Source: Brachionus koreanus (taxonomy: Eukaryota; Rotifera; Eurotatoria; Ploima; Brachionidae). From it: a stretch of 64,000 nucleotides of DNA. Made by a program: the position numbers and the translations under genes. This document shows positions 12,047-24,285 of the stretch, piece after piece. The notes beneath the pieces are model-generated. The model saw only the letters and a list, made by a program, of their open reading frames with translations, had not been told where the DNA came from and searched no databases. Numbering within the stretch: position 1 is the stretch's first letter; the number at the start of each line of letters is the position of its first letter. The stretch lies in assembly GCA_016987375.1 (NCBI GenBank), contig PJRA01000508.1, positions 2,025,914 to 2,089,913 on the forward strand, in the 5' to 3' direction.

Positions 12047-13449
12047 TTCTTTTGACAACAGCGCCTTAAAATAACCCATGTAGCCCAATATTCTATATGT
12101 TAACAAATATTGATAGTCTCTTTCTTATATTTAAGAAATCGAATTTGCAAGATTTTTGAAAGTTTTTTTTTCATTCAAAATTGATACTAACATATGGTTT
12201 TATTTTTAAAAGAGTTCCTCAATTTTCTTACCTAGTTACACTGACTATTTTAAAAGTTTATCCATTGATAGAGCTTCTCAGACGAAATGACAAATCTTTT
12301 TCAATATTCAAGCGAAATTTAACAATCAACTCATCAATATATGACACTGGAAAATCTTAGCAAAAAAATATTATCCATAGAAAGTTTTAGTCCGCAGGTA
12401 AATAAACCAGATTTTAGAAATAATCAAAAGAAGATTAACTAATACAAAACTCAATTTAATAAAAAAAAATAATTACAAAAAATTAATTTTTCTATTATTT
12501 ACTCATTTTTCCAATTAAAATCAAATCATTTAAATCGATATTTTGTATCTTTATTGAAATTAATATAATTTTTTTATTGAAATTAGAAAGAATTTTTATT
12601 TTCAAATTTTAAAATAAAATTTATTTGGATTTATTTTTGATTATATACGAATATAATAAGTCTATTCTAGTTTTACTGTTTTTACTTAACTTATCATTTA
12701 TTTTAAATATTTTAAAAAAATGAAATTTTGAAGTTAATTTTTCAGATCCAAAATGTCCTTTGATTATTTATTGAAAAAAAATCCATTAAGCTTCCTAGAC
12801 TTTTTATTTTAAAAGATTTTTTTACTTTAATAGAATCTCTTAGAATTTTTTTTTAATTGTTTTTCTGTTCGAGCATAAGCTCCTTCAGATAAAAAAGAAT
12901 TATTTATTGTTTTTTAAGAAAAAGTTGCTTTTTTATATTTCCAAAATTACATATATTAAAGAAAATTCAATTAATAAGTGTTAAAGATAAAAAATTGGTG
13001 TTTATTTTAAATTAGAATTCAATTTTTAATAAAAAGTGAAGTTTTAATCAAATAAGGGTAAAAATCAAAATTAGTGTTTTTTATTTCATTTGGTGTTAAT
13101 TAATTTTTTATGCATAATCTTAATAATTGGGGTAAAAATTAAAATTTGGGGGATTCTATTTAGGTTTTGTGGTATCTTTTTTAATCGAATCTCTCAGAAT
13201 ATTGGATTTGTTTTTATTTAATATGTTTAACCCTTTTGATTTCCAATTTTTTTAACAAGTTGAACTAAATCACTTTTAATAACAAAAATCTGAGCAACAT
13301 GTAAGTTTTATTTTACTTGAAAATAAGACTAATTTTGCGAAGACACCAAATAAAAGTTACTTACAATAAATATAACTATTCGAAAATTTTTTCAAGCACA
13401 TTATTTCAATTTTAAAATAAAAAGAGTCGAATTATTAAAATTCATTAAA
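12047..13449. other. AT-rich spacer
   Basis: No gene recognised. Homopolymer-rich throughout. Confidence 0.55.
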
Positions 13450-13809
13450 ATGTTAAAAGAAGATGAGAAGTTTTTGGAAGAGTTGAAATCGGACTTGAAG
13501 GATAGATATACAGAAAATGATGAAGATTATAGACAAACGTGTGACAATCAAGCGCCCAATCCTCCGATTTTGAAGATCATTGTTCAAAGAAGGCCTTCAT
13601 ATTATGAAGATGACGTCTACCGAAATTCTAGAAGAGCTAGGCCGTATCATCCTTATCGCCGAAATAATAGTCGATATGACCGAAATGGTTCTTATAAAGA
13701 TAGCCATAGGCAAAAATATAACGATGACTACAAGCGGAGCCAATATAAAAAAAATGAGTGCACAAATAATAATGATAATATTAATGATCAAAGAACAAAT
13801 AAAAACTAG
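13450..13809 (+). CDS. RAMAC: RAMAC-like RNA cap methyltransferase-activating subunit
   Basis: A single-exon frame of 119 residues. The N-terminal 45 residues match the RAMAC/FAM103A1 activation domain: FLEELKSDLKDRYTENDEDY followed by a proline patch PNPPIL. Vertebrate RAMAC has the same arrangement of F..MF..R(F/Y)TEND.EY and PPI. The rest is Arg/Tyr/Asn-rich, like the RNA-binding tail of RAMAC. The family binds and activates RNMT, the nuclear mRNA cap guanine-N7 methyltransferase. The start is the first ATG. RRP15 begins 160 bp downstream on the same strand. An overlapping frame at 13580-13882 is a shadow. Confidence 0.72.
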   Translation: MLKEDEKFLEELKSDLKDRYTENDEDYRQTCDNQAPNPPILKIIVQRRPSYYEDDVYRNSRRARPYHPYRRNNSRYDRNGSYKDSHRQKYNDDYKRSQYKKNECTNNNDNINDQRTNKN

Positions 13810-13918
13810 TCACATAAAAACTGTGAATTTTCTTTATTTAGATTTTTTTTTCTTTCTTTTTCAATTACGGTTAATTGTTTAATTTTTCAATTTTTTTGAA
13901 ATAATGACTCAAAAAGTT

Positions 13919-13969
13919 AATAAATAATTTTTTTCTTTTTTTTTTTAGAATTTAGAATTTAATTCTATA
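13919..13969 (+). promoter_or_regulatory. Intercistronic processing region: AATAAA plus 3' splice acceptor
   Basis: Between the RAMAC stop (13809) and the RRP15 ATG (13970) lies AATAAA at 13919-13924, then a run of T broken by one C, ending in TTTTTTAG at 13948, 21 nt before the ATG. No 5' splice site that would use this acceptor in cis is evident. It is a plausible trans-splice acceptor. Confidence 0.4.
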
Positions 13970-14467
13970 ATGCCTAGAGTGAAATGTAATGTTCTTGATA
14001 GAAATCGAGAACGAATATTCAATAAAATAGCAACAAGGTAAACTTAATCTAATCTATCTCATTCTGTTTCTATTATTTTTTTTTTAAAGAGGAGTTGTCA
14101 AATTTTTTAATGTTTGTAATCAAGAGCAAAAAAATCTAGAGACCAAAGTGAAGGTGATTGCTGGAAATTCAGAGCGAAAAAAAGACAAAATTTTAAGCTC
14201 GATTGATAAGGGATCTTTTTTAGATAGACTAAAGGAAGATGAAGAACTTGAAACAGAAAACAATGTAAATTATTTCAAAGCTTTTATTTCTGATTTTTGT
14301 TATTTCAATTAAAGAATAAACCATCATGGAGCGTGTTGAGAGACGATTTCATTATGGAGAACGGAATTAAGGAATGGAAGAATGATGACAATCAAAGTGA
14401 TAATGAAGATAATGATGAAAAAAAAATAAATATAAAACAAAAACCTAGAAAAAAATTTAAAAAATAA
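13970..14467 (+). CDS. RRP15: RRP15, ribosomal RNA processing protein
   Basis: Three exons, 13970-14037, 14090-14264 and 14315-14467, encode 131 residues. Introns are 52 and 50 bp with GT..AG ends. The protein has the Rrp15 domain in order: KIATRGVVKFFNVCNQEQ, a KV/KD region, SSIDKGSFLDRLK, then WSVLRDDFIMENGIKEW, matching the vertebrate and yeast pattern ATKGVVxLFNAV...F...L...W.ILRDDFMM. A basic tail follows. The family is nucleolar and needed for pre-60S maturation and pre-rRNA cleavage. This protein lacks the long acidic N-terminal extension of the human protein, so it is little more than the domain. The short distance to RAMAC and the acceptor before its ATG suggest co-transcription. Confidence 0.87.
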
Positions 14468-15875
14468 TAAATATTTTAATTTTTAAAATTATCTGATTTA
14501 TTTAGAGAAAAATCTAAAATTAAAAAATTATATTTAAACGAGTAACTTTGATCAGTTAAATAGTCTTCAATTTTTGTTATAACATTTTTTTCATTGTGAT
14601 GATCATAGAATTGTTTGTCGGTCCTAGAATTTTATCTGTTTGAAATGATGAAATGCAAAAAATAATTTTAAAAACATAAAAAACAAAGAATAACCATTGA
14701 TTTTAAGTAAAATTTTTATAATCTTTTAAAATTTTTTTAAATTAACACGCAAAAATTATAAAAAAAACTAGTCAAATAGGGAAATGGGTCCTTTAAAAAA
14801 TCAAAAGCAAAGCTAATATCTACTGCTGCTATTATCTACTATTTAGTTAATTGAGAACTACATATTAGAGGTGCTGGTAATGAGTAAAGTGAACCTCTCT
14901 CTTTTGACGGTGACCTGTGTCTTAATAACTTAAAAAATAAGAAAAAAAAACTAAGACAGTAAATTGAAACTTCAAGTCATATAAAAAAGCTGAAAACTCC
15001 TAAGGGAATACTAATGGAGAAAAAAAAATAGCGAAAGATGGAACTTTTGAATCTTTTAGGTACTGCCTAAAATCAAACTAAAACTAAAAAAAAAATAAAC
15101 AATTACTTGAGCTTCTGACTAAATCGTACTAATATTAAAAAAATAATGAACGTTAAGTAACAAAAAAAAAAGAAAAAATTCATTTTTACTTATATTATCC
15201 AATTTAAAATATTTAAATCCAAAGCATTTGATTTCAAACTAATTTCCTATAAATAATGCAGACTTATCCACACATAAACTGTCCTTCATATGTTATAATT
15301 CTTTTTTATCACCCAAGAGGTGTTTTCTGAAATAAATAATAATAATAATTGATAAATACAATTTAACTGGTTACTTGATCATCTTCATTTTATTAATCTT
15401 CATTATATGAGTCAAAAAAAAATCTTATCTAATAGATAACATAAGCATGAAATTTCTTTTTTGACCCTTATTGCGTATAATAAGAATATAACTGAAATTT
15501 TAGGTTAATTAAAATTAAATTATTGTTAGCAGGGTTAAAAAAACAATTCAAAAACAAAACAATTCTTTCAACAAAAAATTAATTTGGATAAAAAATTTTA
15601 TTTATAATTAATAGAAATTGAACAAAAATTATCTCATCATTTTTTTCATCACCAATGAATCAAAATGAAATGTTTTTTTTTTTTGACATTTAGCTCATTT
15701 CATAACTGATTCTAAAAATGATTGTAAATTTTTTTTCAAAGTTTGTTATATTAATAAAAAAAACAAAAATTATTTTTGAATTAAATTAAATTGGAAAAAA
15801 AATTCAATGTTATCAGTATAAAACAGATAATCATAAGGCTTTTATCAAACTATATATTATATAAATTTTATCTAA
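14468..15875. other. AT-rich spacer
   Basis: Convergent 3' flanks of RRP15 and the sphingosine-phosphate phosphatase gene. No gene or repeat unit recognised. Confidence 0.55.
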
Positions 15876-17217
15876 TTATAGTTCTGTAAAGCTGTAATCT
15901 CTTTCAATACTAAGGAGACGAAATAGGAAAGGAAACGTGAACGCAATATTCACACCTAAAGCGAAATAAGTTAAATAGTTATAGGGTAGTTCGATTTTTT
16001 TTTGCTTTTTGCTATCCGGATTTCTATGGTCTAGTTTACAAATGAAGCACAAAAATTTTAATAAAAAAATTTTAAACAGTTGTCTCGTGCATAAAACAAG
16101 GAGCAGTCCCAAAATAGTTCTCAAAACTCCCAAAAAGTATCCAAATGCGTTCGGAAAATGAATGTCGTAAAGTGGTGGCTCGTCTGGCTTGTGCAAAAGT
16201 CCTAGTTTATTGTTTAGATATGAACCAATTGAGAAACCTATCACACTACCAATAATTATAACTGTATCTCCACGTGCAGTACTCCATTGTCTTACTGATG
16301 GATAAAAGTGACATAATAAATAACCAACTGTAAACACAATCAATGGAGAATAGTTAAACTCCAGTATAAAATGATCTATGGGCTCGAGAATTGGAATCAT
16401 TACCATCAATACTAGAATAGAATACAATACACCGGCAACAACATCCAGAATTGAATGCTTTTTAGATCTTTTTTTAAACGTGATTAAATTAATTTTGAAA
16501 AAATTTACCATGCCCAAATAAAGCCTACTGCAACTGACCCATGAACAAAAAGCGACTACAATTCCTATAGATATGTGCAGATCTATATTGTAGCGTGAAT
16601 AAGAAAGGACTAAAACTGATATTGGTAAACCGGCTGAAACCATAGCATGAGTTGAAGGAAAGCCATATTCTGCCAAATAGCGTTCCTCTAGTTTTACTAC
16701 TGGAGGTGATGCAGGCCTCGGCATGCATAGAATATCTTTAGTAGCTTGTCCAACATACATAAAAATTCCCCACATAAAAGCTACCCTTAAAAATTAAAGA
16801 AATTAATTTATATTTTATTTATTTAAATAAATACTTTCTTGCGATCGCACCGTCAACATTCCAAAACCAAAATGGAAAAAATAAACAGTAGAAAATTTCA
16901 TTTCCCATGGCCGCGCCAAGATGAAAAAAATAGTACCAAAACCGATTATGAATTAAAGTGTTGGCTATTAGATGGTTATGATCTGTAATATTAACAAGTT
17001 TTTTAGGATTGCTGAATGTTCGTTTGTGATTTTTTTGACATTTTTCACCATTTTTATCATTATTCTGACTGCTTTTCAACGGGCTTCGTTTTTTTATCTT
17101 CAGAGCAGGCTCATCAGCTGATTTAGATTTTGCTTCAAAAATCGGTTCGATGCCGAATATGTTTTGAAAAGCAGCAACCAAATGTGGACTATTCAAATAG
17201 TTAATTAAATCATGCAT
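15876..17217 (-). CDS. SGPP1: Sphingosine-1-phosphate phosphatase (PAP2 family)
   Basis: Three exons, 16835-17217, 16509-16785 and 15876-16457, give 413 residues. Introns are 49 and 51 bp; the second is a multiple of three. The three-part lipid phosphatase motif is complete: KDILCMPRPASP (motif 1), YGFPSTHAM (motif 2) and, across intron 2, SRLYLGM joined to HSILDVVAG (motif 3, with the nucleophilic His). Multiple hydrophobic segments surround and follow it, consistent with the ER-resident SGPP1/SGPP2 family that dephosphorylates sphingosine-1-phosphate into the sphingosine/ceramide pool. The N-terminal 100 residues are polar and lysine-rich, like vertebrate SGPP. The SGPP1 versus SGPP2 label is uncertain. 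Confidence 0.9.
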
Positions 17218-17832
17218 TGTTGTTTGTTATTTGTTTGATTAAACCTTAAATATCAAAAAAAAATTTTAAAATAATTTTTCTTAAAATTTTCAATTTTTTT
17301 CAAAATTTATGATTATTAGCTAAAAAAGATAGAAAAATAACGCGATGAAAAAATTTGAAAAAAAAATTATGTTCATTTGAATTTATCATGTCTTTTGACA
17401 AATGCGTTTGTTTGTTTAATATTTCCTATGCTCAAAAACAAGCATTAGGATTAATCAATACAGGTTTATTTGCATTGTTCGAAAAATATGAATAATTCTT
17501 AACAAAAATATTAAGGGCCCAAATTATGAATATAAATTTAACTATTATGTTTATTAAATTTTATCTTTTTATTAATAACATGATTTTTATGCAAGAGGAA
17601 AAAAATTTTAAGTTCCTTTTAGACAAAATACAGAATTCAAATTCTTAAAAATTGCATCTACAAAATCTCATAATTAATCTAATTTTAGTAAAGTACAAAA
17701 ATTCCAAAATTTATTCAAAAGCTTGTTCTTTTATCGAAAATAAAGTCTAAATTTTACTTTTTTAATCAAAAAAAGCGCTCTAATTTAGTTTTGAACATAA
17801 TTTCAATTCATATTTGATAGTGGTTTGAAATT
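17218..17832. other. AT-rich spacer
   Basis: 5' flank of the phosphatase gene. No distinct element seen. Confidence 0.5.
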
Positions 17833-18054
17833 AGTGCTGGGTACCGTCAGTAACTGCCACTGGACCGCCAAATTTTGGTGTTTGCCGTTTTGATAGTCGT
17901 GTATAAAAATAGAATTTAAATGAATTTCAAATATAAAAATCCAACAGATAAAAGAATTGAGTACATGAAAAAAAAGTTAAAATTCAGAACAAAAAGATTT
18001 TTTCTCCGTGGCCATCAAAACGGCCAACACCAAGTAGAGACGTTACCCAACACT
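17833..18054 (-). mobile_element. Palindromic MITE, family A copy 2 (inverted)
   Basis: The left end is AGTGCTGGGTACCGTCAGTA and the right end is GACGTTACCCAACACT. Inside are CACTGGACCGCC, TTTTGGTGTTTGCCGTTTTG and, at the other side, GTGGCCATCAAAACGGCC. Its AT core reads in the opposite direction to copies 1 and 3 (GATAAAAGAATTGAG here, TCAATTCTTTTATC there), which fixes orientation. Non-coding; the open frame at 17920-18126 falls inside it. Confidence 0.85.
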
Positions 18055-19399
18055 CCTATAACTAATATTCTTTCTATTAACGAATATATTTCCTTAAAAA
18101 AACTGCTAAATTTTAATTCAAGATAAAATCAAAAAAAAAATAAAATTCAAGCTTTGATCAAATTTACATAAAATAATTCATGTAAGCTTTATCCGATTAT
18201 TTAATTGTTTTAGTCTTTTGATATCTAAAATGATTAATTTAGTCAAATTATTAATTTTTAAAATGCTTATCAAAATCATTTTAAGAATAGTTTATCTAAA
18301 AAACGAGCTTAATTTTAATTCTCTTAATTTTGGACGATTGATGTTACTGTAAAATACTATTTTAAAATACTGGCTTGAATCTACTCTTGAATAAAAAAAA
18401 TTTAAATTTGAAATATGCCCTTATTCAAGACCTAATTTTTCCTAGAATTAGGCTTATTTAAATTTATTTGTATTTGTCAAACATTAAATTTTTAAAATTG
18501 GCAGAAAAATCAACTTTGAACAAAATGTAAAAATATTCAAATCATAAGGTTAATTAGAATTTATTTTGAATTGATTTTGAAAAATCTCAATCGTCTCAGT
18601 CTTAGCTGTTAAGAAAATTACCACTTTTCGAGGGAAGTCTTTTAAAAATAAATGAAAAAGTAATGTAATCAATAGGTTTTAATTTTTGTATTTTTGGATA
18701 AGAGATTTTATATCAATAATTGATATAAAATCCTTTTATTTACCTAGACTAGATAGCTGGACCTATTTTGAGCTTTTTAATTTAATTGAAAAAATGAATA
18801 TTTGTTTAATATTAAAAGTTTCTAAATAAAAAATGGAGAAGATTCAAGTGTACGTGTCAAAAAGGAAAAAGTATCCAGAATTACTTAAATAAAATTATAG
18901 TTTTTTTTTTATTTAATATTTATGAAATTAAAGAAAAGCTAATTATCCGAAAACGAATATTTCTCTAAAGCTTAATTTGATAATTTCCTTTTCATAAAGG
19001 AAGATATTAGAACAAACAAATTTATTTTTTTTATTTCTAAAAGCTAAATAAAGTAAAATGAATTAACAAAAATATAGATTAACAGCTTTATTTATAAAAG
19101 AGACCTAAAATGTATAAAAATTCGACAATTTTATCATATTATTACTACTAAATAATAAGTATTTTTTTATGAGTTTTTAAATTATTAGCTTAGTCATAAA
19201 AAAAAAAAAACAAAAAAACGTTGAAGAGTTTTTGGGTTTATTTTCTCTCAAATAAAATATCATTTAAATTAAATTTTAAAAAGATTTTTTTTAAATAAAT
19301 ATGCTTTAAACTAAAACATTTAAAAAAAAGCTTAAACAAAAAAAGTTTTTTCAACTAAATCTTAATTTTTTAAAATCATTTCAAATAATGATTTATAAC
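18055..19399. other. AT-rich spacer with a perfect inverted repeat
   Basis: No gene. A near-palindrome at 18704-18732 (GATTTTATATCAA, loop TAA, TTGATATAAAATC) could form a 13-bp hairpin. Confidence 0.5.
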
Positions 19400-21970
19400 T
19401 AATAATAATATAATAATAATAATAATAGTTATAGGTTGTAACAGGAAGGAGAGTTCCTGCAAGTGAGGGTGTGCCTCACTATGACAACCGATTTTGAGCG
19501 CTCGATTTGTGTTTGTCGTAATTAGCTTTGAAACCATTCTTCGTTTTTGATTGAATTACTGAGGCTGGTAGATGATTCCAAAGTGGGACTATTCGATTCG
19601 TTATGAAATACTCTCTTTGACTACAGTTTGGTGTATGTTGTCTCGATTTTCTATGTTTAAAACCTCGTATAGCACTTGCAGGGCCTACAGCAGAGATCGA
19701 TTTGGCAAATGTATTAGGGTTATACCAGTTTACAGTGTTCAGACCATTTTCAATTTTGAAAAACTGGACCGCATCACCTCTTAGTCTTCTCACTTCGAGT
19801 GTCGTTAGATCAAGCCTAGTAAGTCTTTCTTCGTATGTTAAAAATCGCAATTCGGTGACAAGTTTCGTAGCTCGTCTTTGCACTCGTTCGAGAATTTTGA
19901 TGTCAGCTTTGTTGTGGGGATTCCAGACTGAGGAGGCATATTCTAAGTGCGGTCTGACAAAAGAGCAGTACAGGGTCTTGAATGATTCGATCGTCCAAGT
20001 CTTGAATGCTCTTTTGAGCGATCCTAGGACCGAGTTCGCTTTAGCAGCAGCAATTTTCGACTGCTCATTCCACTTGAGGTTATTTGTTATTTGTACACCT
20101 AAGTCCCTTTCAGATTTTGTTTCTACTAGTTTGTGCCTTACGTCGTCTTGGTCTGACATTGTATAGTCTGCAAAATTTTTTTCTTTCCTATTCATATTCG
20201 ACTTAGTTATGTGCATGACCTTGCATTTCGGTAAGTTGAAGATCATATGCCACTCTTTAGACCACTCAACAACTTTATCAATGTCTACTTGCAGCTGAGC
20301 TTTGTCGTTGAGATTTTTAATAATGGCGATTATTTTGCAATCATCTGCAAAAAGCTTGGAGAAATGACGGATCGCTTCAGGCATATCGTTAATGAATATT
20401 ATGAACAGTAGGGGACCAAGGACTGAACCTTGGGGTACTCCACTCTTCACTTCTTTCCAGGGCGACTCGTTATTCCCAATTACTACTCGTTGTCTTCTCC
20501 CAATGAGAAAAGACTTGATCCAAGCGAGTATTTTACCTTTAAAGCCATACGATTCAAGTTTGATTAGAAGAGCTGAATGAGAGACAAGATCGAAGGCCTT
20601 GCTAAAGTCGAGAAATATCAGATCGATATCGTGATTTTGATTAAGCGTTTCTGTTATAATATCGGTAGCCTCAAGTAAATTTGTTTCGCATGATTTGTTA
20701 GGAACAAAGCCATGTTGAGCTGGTGAGATTAGTTTGTTGTCAAGTAAATGCTTCATCATGACTTTTTTAATGATTTTTTCAATTATTTTACAGGGGATTG
20801 ATGTTAAAGAGATTGGTCGATAATTAGTCGAGTTTGTTTTAAGGCCTTTTTTGTAAATTGGGCTAAGATCAGCTGATTTCCAGAGTGATGGGAGTGTGCC
20901 GAGTTTTACTGATTGTTTAAAAATTGGCAGTAAGGCGCGCGCAAAACTCAAATGACATTCTTTGAGCGGATACGGATGAATTTGATCAATACCAGTTGAT
21001 TTATTCACGTCAAGTTTTTCTAGTTCAGAGCTGATTGAAGTTAGAGTGATGGAGTGTTCGTCAAAGTTACATAATGAGTTTATGCGCGGTGGAAAAGTTT
21101 GAGCGATCGGCTGAACAATATTGTCGCTAAAAACTGAGAAGAAGTGATCACCGAGGCAGTTCACAATTTCTTGTTTGTCGAAAGTTAGTTCACCGTTGTC
21201 CAGTTTTAGTGATTGAATTTTGTCTTTGCACTTAGTTTGACTGTTTAAATAGGAAAAGAGCAGTTTCGGTTCGTGTTTACATTTAGAGATTAAATCAATT
21301 TCGTAAGTTTTCACAGCAAGCTTAGTCGTTTTTTTAACTTCTTTCGATGCTAATTTATACTGCATTTTTAATTGTTCGTTGTGAGGCGAAGCTTTCGATT
21401 TAAACCACAGGTCATATTTTTTTTTACATAGCTTATTTAAGTCTTTAGAGAACCAGTTTGGCTGCGTTTTACTTTTTGACTTCGACACAGGAATAAAAGC
21501 CCTAATGTTAGTCGAGTAAACGTTAAGAAAAATATTGAACATTGTATCGATGTTGCAGATTGAGTATTTTTCAGACCAGTCAATCGAGTTGAGCGAATTC
21601 CTTAGTTCTTTGTAGTTACCTTTTCGATAAGAGTACTTGATAGACGGCGTGAAGTAAGATCTTACTGTGGATTTGATGAAGTAACTCCAGGTTACTGTTG
21701 CGTGTAACCAGTTGCGTTTGGACGAGCTGATTGGTGGGCCAATAGAGACCGCATGCACGCGAGATGGTTCATCTGATATTATTAGGTCAAGCGTATGATT
21801 GTTCAAGGTGTTTTCGTAAACGTGCTGTACTAGAAAGTTAGAATTGATCATTTCTAGAAACTCAAAACTAGCGACTTTCCTATCATCCTTGCATATTCCA
21901 CCAATGGACGTCCAGACTATGTTCGGATGATTGAAGTCACCAGCAACCAGGTCTACAACCAGTAGACCAA
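19400..21970 (-). mobile_element. Non-LTR retrotransposon (LINE), 5'-truncated, ORF2 open
   Basis: An open frame runs from about 21968 to 19479; its first internal ATG is at 21851, giving 790 residues from there. Upstream of that ATG the frame still reads LVAGDFNHPNIVWTSIGG, the C-terminal part of an AP-type endonuclease, so the insertion is truncated inside the endonuclease. The reverse transcriptase follows: FLDFSKAFDLVSH (motif A), GVPQGSVLGPLLF (motif B), FADDCKI (motif C, catalytic Asp pair), then a thumb region ending SKAD-type WNPHNK and the conserved WNHLPASVI tail. The 3' end is a TTA-type microsatellite tail at 19400-19428, read on the minus strand. This belongs to the Jockey/CR1/L2 group of elements. 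There are no internal stops, so the insertion is probably young. Confidence 0.93.
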
Positions 21971-24034
21971 TTAAAAATAAAACTAAAAATTCTACATTAA
22001 TTTTTATACTTTATTTGATTTAATGATTTAAAAAAGGATTGTTTTAATCAATTCAGTAAAAAATTGGTTTTGTTTTCATAAAAAATAACAAATATATTAA
22101 AAAACAGATCGATGAAAAATAATTTGTTAAACTTTTGCATAAAACTTTTTTAAAAAAGCTGATTTTCTTCAAAAGGAACTGGAAAATTTTCCTTACACAC
22201 TTTGATACATAACTATTAGTTTTTAAAATTTTCAGCTATTTATTCATGTAAGATTAGGACTATTTTGGTATTTTGGACACATAAATATAGATCAAAGATC
22301 TATTGACCAAAATTTTTCGGTTTTAGAGGTTTTTTTTTGTTAAATAAGCTTAATAAATTATCTTTAGTCTATTTTTAAACCTTCTTGTCACGAAACAACA
22401 TAAAAATTTAAGTAATATAAAGGAAAAAATTATTCAAAAAAAACATATATATTAAAATATAAACTAGCACTTTAAAGAAAAATGAAATGACAACGAAAAG
22501 AGGTTTATTTGACTGAAACGCTAAATGTTTAGAATTTTATTTTATATAAATACAAACCAGACAAGAAATCTAATGCATTAAATTATATACTATGAATTCA
22601 TAGCTATTAAACACGTAGCTTAATCAAAATTGTGAGTCTTTGATAAAATTTCTGACAAGAAAATGATTTGGTGTAAAAAAATTTTAATCCTTAGCGATTA
22701 TTAATATATTTCTGACAAAGATTTTTTTATAGATCTTTTTTGTAAATCAATCAGACCAATTTATAAGGAGCTACTAGTTATTAATTAATTTTTTATTTAA
22801 TTTTTTTTTATAAATAATTAAAATTTTTTTTTGAAATTTCTGATGATTATATGCAAAAAAAGGAATTTTGAATTTGAATTCAGTATATATGTGGATCTTG
22901 TTTTTAATCAAAATCCTAGCTAAGGTTAAAACTTTTTATTCTATCAAAGAAAAGTAATTTTATTTAAATCTCAAAGTCCTGAGAATTTTTGTATTATGCT
23001 GAGTCATGAAATTTTGTTATTCTAAATCTTTAAGTCATATAATATTTTAAAATAAACAGAATTGAATTCTCTTCAAAATAATATGTCTTATTCTTTTTTT
23101 ATCTAATTCAAATCTTAATCTAATTTATATACTATCAAATCTATTTTTAAATTTTTAATAAAATAAAAATTTTATCATGATGTGAAAACAAACAACACTT
23201 CCAAAGCGATAATTGACCAAGAAATCTTTTGAATTGTGGTAACACAGACTGTCAAAGCCTTACATCAGATAAAACAGTGAGCATTGGAGAGGAATATTAT
23301 TTCGCAGATTTTATCAACTGCTAATCGTTTTTATTAAACAGATTCAAAATCAGATTAAACATAATTTATTTGATACTTTCTGATGAGTCTAATGATTTAA
23401 GAATTTCCAATTTGATTTCTATTAAGTCAAATTGGAAATTTTATGCTAAATAATAAAAATGAACTGGTGATTCCATTTTTCGATAAAACTAATGTATATA
23501 ATCTTCTTTGTTAACTTCAAAAACTTTTCTAATCTGAATCTACTGAAAATGAAACAACTGAAATTTATTTTCCTCAAGATAAAGCATGACGTCATATATG
23601 GCGTAGAACAATGGAAATAATTGAATATTTGGATTTAATAACTCCTTTCTGATTCACACTATTTTCAGTTTATGTTTTGCTAAAAAAAAAAATCAAAATT
23701 TGCTGTCTTACACTAATTTTTTAAGACTATATTTTATTTTAAGAAATAACAATAATATGTATTTTTTTAAAGCTTGTTTATTTTCGAAAAGTTTATTTTT
23801 AAATTTTAAATTTTTTCTATTGTTTTTAGTGAATTTGATTTTGAACTCCATTATATTAAAATATAATCCTGAACTTTATTTGTTTTAAATAAGAAGATTT
23901 TAAAAATATACATAAGTGACATAAACTATTTGTAAGGAAATTTTATGGAATTGAACGGAATGGAATGAGAATGCTTTTCTTAAGAATGGATCTCGTTCCT
24001 CTTTCAGGAACGGAATGTTTCACTCTAGTAAGAA
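21971..24034. other. AT-rich spacer
   Basis: No gene recognised. Holds a perfect 14-bp inverted repeat at 23402-23440 (AATTTCCAATTTGA / TCAAATTGGAAATT, 11-nt loop). The frame at 23700-23888 is low-complexity. Confidence 0.5.
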
Positions 24035-24285
24035 CCACTGTATCCGAACAGTTGGTGTGTTAGCCATGCAAGCAGAGGATCGAGGGTTCGAACCCGCTGA
24101 GGGTGGAAAAATCTTCAAAATATCTCTGAAATACGGGGCGCATGTTTAAACCCTTTTCATCAAAAAATGGGGGACCGATTTCGATTGGGTAATAATTGCG
24201 GTTTATGTGATCAAAAACCTTGCTCAAAAAGATACTGGAAATTTTAAGAAATATTGGTACAAAATAATAAACCACTTTCTAAAAT
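24035..24285 (+). mobile_element. tRNA-derived SINE candidate
   Basis: A Pol III type 2 promoter is visible: an A-box-like CAGTTGGTGTGTTAGCC at about 24048-24064 and a perfect B box GGTTCGAACCC at 24085-24095, but no cloverleaf forms. A GC-richer body follows (GGGGCGCATGTTTAAACCC, GGGGGACCGATTTCGATTGGG), then A/T-rich sequence. This head-body layout is typical of SINEs. The minus-strand open frame 24060-24275 is incidental. Borders are approximate. Confidence 0.55.

Noticed and set aside
11854..12069. 71-codon frame with several Cys
   Set aside because: Lies across the inverted arms of MITE family C; the Cys pattern is not a known finger.
17920..18126. 68-codon frame
   Set aside because: Falls mostly inside MITE family A copy 2.
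19572..20580. Plus-strand frames of 62-154 codons
   Set aside because: Antisense of the LINE reverse transcriptase.
24060..24275. 71-codon minus-strand frame
   Set aside because: Overlaps the SINE candidate including its B box.
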